Shown here: piece by piece, positions 63,885 to 64,000 of the stretch | Layout of the letters: each line of letters opens with the position of its first letter | Numbering within the stretch: position 1 is the stretch's first letter | Source: Rubrivivax sp. | Lineage (GTDB): Bacteria > Pseudomonadota > Gammaproteobacteria > Burkholderiales > Burkholderiaceae | Reading direction: 5' to 3' | Length of the DNA stretch: 64,000 nt | Assembly: GCA_016790225.1 (NCBI GenBank) | Contig: JAEUOZ010000039.1 | Coordinates: 23,762-87,761 of the forward strand | Position numbers and translations under genes: made by a program | The notes under the pieces: model-generated | Database searches by the model: none | What the model was told of the DNA's origin: nothing | The model's input: the letters and a program-made list of their open reading frames with translations, nothing else

Positions 63885-64000
63885 ATGTCCTTCGATCTCG
63901 TCCTCTTCGGCGGCACCGGCGACCTCACCTGGCGCAAGCTGATGCCGGCGCTCTTCCAGGCCTGGCGGCACGGCAAGCTGCCGATCCGCAACGGCGGCGG
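63885..64000 (+). CDS. zwf: Glucose-6-phosphate 1-dehydrogenase, N-terminal fragment (runs off the right edge)
   Basis: The first 38 residues are visible, starting FDLVLFGGTGDLTWRKLMPA. This is the Rossmann nucleotide-binding motif GGTGDL followed by the RKLMPAL stretch conserved in Zwf. The enzyme oxidises glucose 6-phosphate to 6-phosphogluconolactone, the entry to the Entner-Doudoroff and pentose phosphate pathways. The HexR-like site upstream and the glucokinase/HexR gene at 47338 fit control by 2-keto-3-deoxy-6-phosphogluconate. Confidence 0.9.
   Translation, partial: MSFDLVLFGGTGDLTWRKLMPALFQAWRHGKLPIRNGG

Overview
The window is a GC-rich (about 70 percent by eye) chromosomal segment of a betaproteobacterium. 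A member of Burkholderiales close to Rubrivivax, Leptothrix or Roseateles is the best guess. The basis is a glucokinase fused to an RpiR/HexR regulator, an S-adenosylhomocysteine (SAH) riboswitch before metH, a NasT-type nitrate assimilation operon, and a starch locus built on a TonB-dependent receptor. No phage, insertion sequence, CRISPR array, rRNA or tRNA was recognised.

Layout. 1-3.1 kb: the start of an ECF sigma factor, two small membrane proteins and an NAD(P)-binding oxidoreductase with a C-terminal SAF-like region. 3.2-11.8 kb: a leftward set (NtrC-like regulator, histidine kinase, DUF1653, BtuF-like protein) diverging from a rightward three-gene ABC exporter. 11.8-13.2 kb: a VanZ-like membrane protein and a 79-bp tandem palindromic repeat. 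13.2-28.9 kb: alpha-glucan metabolism, with glgB-glgX-malQ leftward and malK-malE-malF-malG plus two GH13 glycosidases rightward. 29-34.6 kb: purC, then a two-gene TIR plus STAND NTPase module, and a stand-alone GyrB/ParE-type TOPRIM protein. 34.6-46 kb: cupin, S9 peptidase, flavin halogenase and TonB-dependent receptor leftward, then a secreted alpha-amylase and a MATE transporter rightward. 46-49.2 kb: two divergent glucokinase genes, one fused to HexR. 49.3-52.2 kb: an SAH riboswitch and a metH that lacks the homocysteine-binding module. 52.9-63.2 kb: nasT, nrtA, nrtB, nrtD, nirB, nirD, nasA. 63.2-64 kb: a DUF411 protein and the start of zwf.

How it fits together. Starch would be cut outside the cell by the secreted amylase and imported by the TonB-dependent receptor. 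It would be trimmed by the exported GH13 enzyme, taken in by MalEFGK, broken down by the cytoplasmic GH13 enzyme, MalQ and GlgX, and phosphorylated by the glucokinases. Sites resembling the HexR operator lie before glgB, the amylase gene, both glucokinase genes and zwf, with weaker ones at malK and the receptor gene. This suggests one regulator ties starch use to the Entner-Doudoroff and pentose phosphate entry points.

The nitrate operon has an unusually readable control region. Two NtrC-like sites lie 42 bp apart. They are followed by a sigma-54 promoter with correct GG-N10-GC spacing, then two hairpins whose six-base loops both carry A1 and G4 (the ANTAR target pattern), and a terminator whose 5' arm overlaps the second hairpin. 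The most system-like unexplained module is the TIR/STAND pair at 29973-33904.
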